NCBI GenBank assembly: GCA_022605955.1
Contig: JAKCOZ010000007.1
Location: 37,798,991 to 37,862,990, forward strand
Source of the DNA: Rallus limicola
Lineage: Eukaryota; Chordata; Aves; Gruiformes; Rallidae
Direction of reading: 5' to 3'
Length of the DNA stretch: 64,000 nucleotides
In this document: positions 62,343-64,000 of the stretch, piece by piece
Position numbering within the stretch: position 1 is the stretch's first letter
Layout: each line of letters begins with the position of its first letter
Program-made: the position numbers and the translations under genes
The notes under the pieces: generated by a model
The model's input: only the letters and a program-made list of their open reading frames with translations
Told to the model about the DNA's origin: nothing
The model's database searches: none

Positions 62343-64000
62343 TTAAAAATGTATTTAGCAATCATACTATGGTGTCAGGGCATAATCTCATATGCTATTT
62401 AATTTATTAGCATACCTGTAATGAGAGGACACAGACAGATCTTAATGCAAATACTGTGTACCAGGCAGATACTGGCAGAGAAAGAGAGTTTCAGATAACT
62501 GAAAATAACATTAATATTCTCTGTCTACTCTCAGATATTCTCAGGAGGAGCCATACATGACAGCAGCTTATCAGGTTGGTGAGAAACTATCTTCATAACC
62601 ATGGAGCCATAAGTATCATCTCTACAGAGAATTTCCTGACCAGAAGAGGGAGGTGTAGTCATCTTCTCATTTATATTCTTTATTCGTTCATTTATTTTTA
62701 TTTGGTTAACAATGAATACATAATATATACACTTTATTGTATCAAATATCAGGGTTCTCTGGTGAGTAAGATAATATCTCTAATTTCCCATGGTTACCTG
62801 TGCTGCTGAGCCAATAAAGTACTGTGCCTTGCTATTATTGGATTTCAAACCTGACCCGAGTTTTACTTTTATTAACATTTGTATTAATTTTGTAGCACTG
62901 ATAAAATTATAGTTTAATGTGCTGCCTCCAAAATGGAAAAGGTATATACTGGTCAAAAGGGGTTGAATATGAAATTCCTAATAATTTAATATTTCCAGGG
63001 AGGAGGGAAAAACAGAACCAAAAGGAACAACCAGTTCTAAAGAATATAAAGTACAAGAGCTGCTGAGGAGGGTATCCATTAGAAAATTATGTAAGTCTAA
63101 ATGTCCTAGGCTGAAATGCAGAGGTTTGAGTATGCATGATCTATGTGATTGCTCCAATAAACACGCATGCTACATGTACCTCACTGAATCGTGAAGGGCA
63201 TAACAAACAAACCAAATCAAAGCAAGATGGGTGAAAAAGACAACTAAACACTTAATTTGCTTATCTACAGCTCTGCATAACCATGTCTCCTCAAACACAC
63301 TCAACATAGTCTTCCCTCTGGAGGAATGAGTAGGTAAATACTGCCATCTAGTTCTGCCCAGGGTGGGGAGGTTTGATCTAAGAACTAAGCCTGATTGTCT
63401 CTGGAGTCTGCAGAAGCTTTTCCTTTTACTTCAGTAGAGGCTATTCCTACATCCTTCTCATTGGACTTTAAGCACCTGACCAAAATGTGTAAGATAGGAA
63501 TATAGTCAGCTTAGGTTTCATCCATAGAAAGTGAGATTGATGCCACCAACCTGAAGTTTAAATGACCTCTGGAATGTCCTATATTTCTCCATTGATTTCC
63601 TCTCTATATATATTCATTTTAATGAGTGTAGGGCAGTTATACTCCTAAATTAGGTAGTTCAGTTATGTGCCAAAAATTATATGGCCCTTGTGCTTAACCT
63701 CGCTTGAATCAACATGCTTTATCTGAACATATTTTTTCCCCCCCAAGAAACCAGATCATGTCCTTTTTGAGTAAAACTGTAATTTCAAACTAACTGGTTT
63801 TGTAGAGACAAAATTTAAGAATACCAAATAATTTTGCACACGAAAGTACCCAGATAATTGAAATGATAATCCAAGAATTGTGCTAAGTAAATATTCTTTC
63901 AACAGTTCTCAAAAAACACTACAAACTGAAGCATTCTATTCTATACTGGTAGAAATGGTAGAAACAAAGACAACTCCTATTTTAACACAGAATATTTACC

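Larger units (their letters stand above)
54919..64000. other. Long AT-rich stretch, no gene seen
   Basis: About 9.1 kb. Frames include 95 codons (55451-55738, minus), 92 (57678-57956, minus), 106 (60662-60982, minus) and 151 (61842-62297, minus); none carries a motif I recognise. Simple repeats: a T/G-rich asymmetric stretch (60523-60629), TG-rich sequence (61537-61571) and an A run (62321-62342). I see no CR1 or LTR here, which makes it the longest stretch without recognised repeats after 36733-46977. Confidence 0.6.

Noticed and set aside
1..64000. CRISPR arrays, operons, phage-like or defence systems
   Set aside because: No spaced direct repeats, no compact gene clusters and no bacterial-type ribosome-binding sites; the repeats and composition are those of a vertebrate nuclear genome.

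Overview
The window looks like a piece of bird nuclear genome, probably intergenic or intronic, with no host protein-coding gene that I can support. The avian call rests on two things. First, there are many chicken-repeat-1 (CR1) LINE fragments whose 3' ends carry the octamer tail typical of CR1 (ATTCTRTG repeats, no poly-A). Second, there are endogenous-retrovirus LTRs of two families that I recognise from bird genomes. Outside the repeats the DNA is AT-rich and full of stop codons, with simple-sequence tracts typical of a vertebrate. The species cannot be told from the sequence alone.

Layout. 1-1775: a decayed CR1 reverse-transcriptase copy running in from the left edge, then two shorter CR1 3' ends. 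3654-6815: the best-preserved element, a minus-strand CR1 of about 3.2 kb holding the end of ORF1 (SGNH-esterase-like tail) and almost all of ORF2 (endonuclease plus reverse transcriptase), broken by about three lesions. 12114-13233, 23957-24970 and 53227-54211: three LTRs of one family (LTR-A), the first two on plus and the third on minus. The middle one has a 5-bp target duplication and is a solo LTR. 25964-26358, 36172-36732, parts of 16837-17183 and 49540-49706, and probably 54477-54680 belong to a second LTR group (LTR-B). 16368-17787: two CR1 3' ends in inverted orientation with an LTR-B fragment between them. 29646-30515, 21962-22235 and 35105-35340: older minus-strand CR1 pieces. 46978-48712: a CR1 with a largely open RT frame sitting between two pieces of other CR1 sequence. 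The remaining stretches (notably 6.8-12.1, 17.8-22.0, 26.4-29.6, 36.7-47.0 and 54.9-64.0 kb) hold only AT-rich single-copy-looking DNA and microsatellites.

No genes act together here. What can be read is a history of retroelement insertion. The most interesting points are the near-intact CR1; the apparent mosaic LTR at 36172-36732 (LTR-B body with an LTR-A-like 3' end); the inverted CR1 pair; and a possible retroviral envelope-tail reading frame next to an LTR-like end at 54477-54918. I found no CRISPR array, operon, tRNA, rRNA or previously undescribed system.
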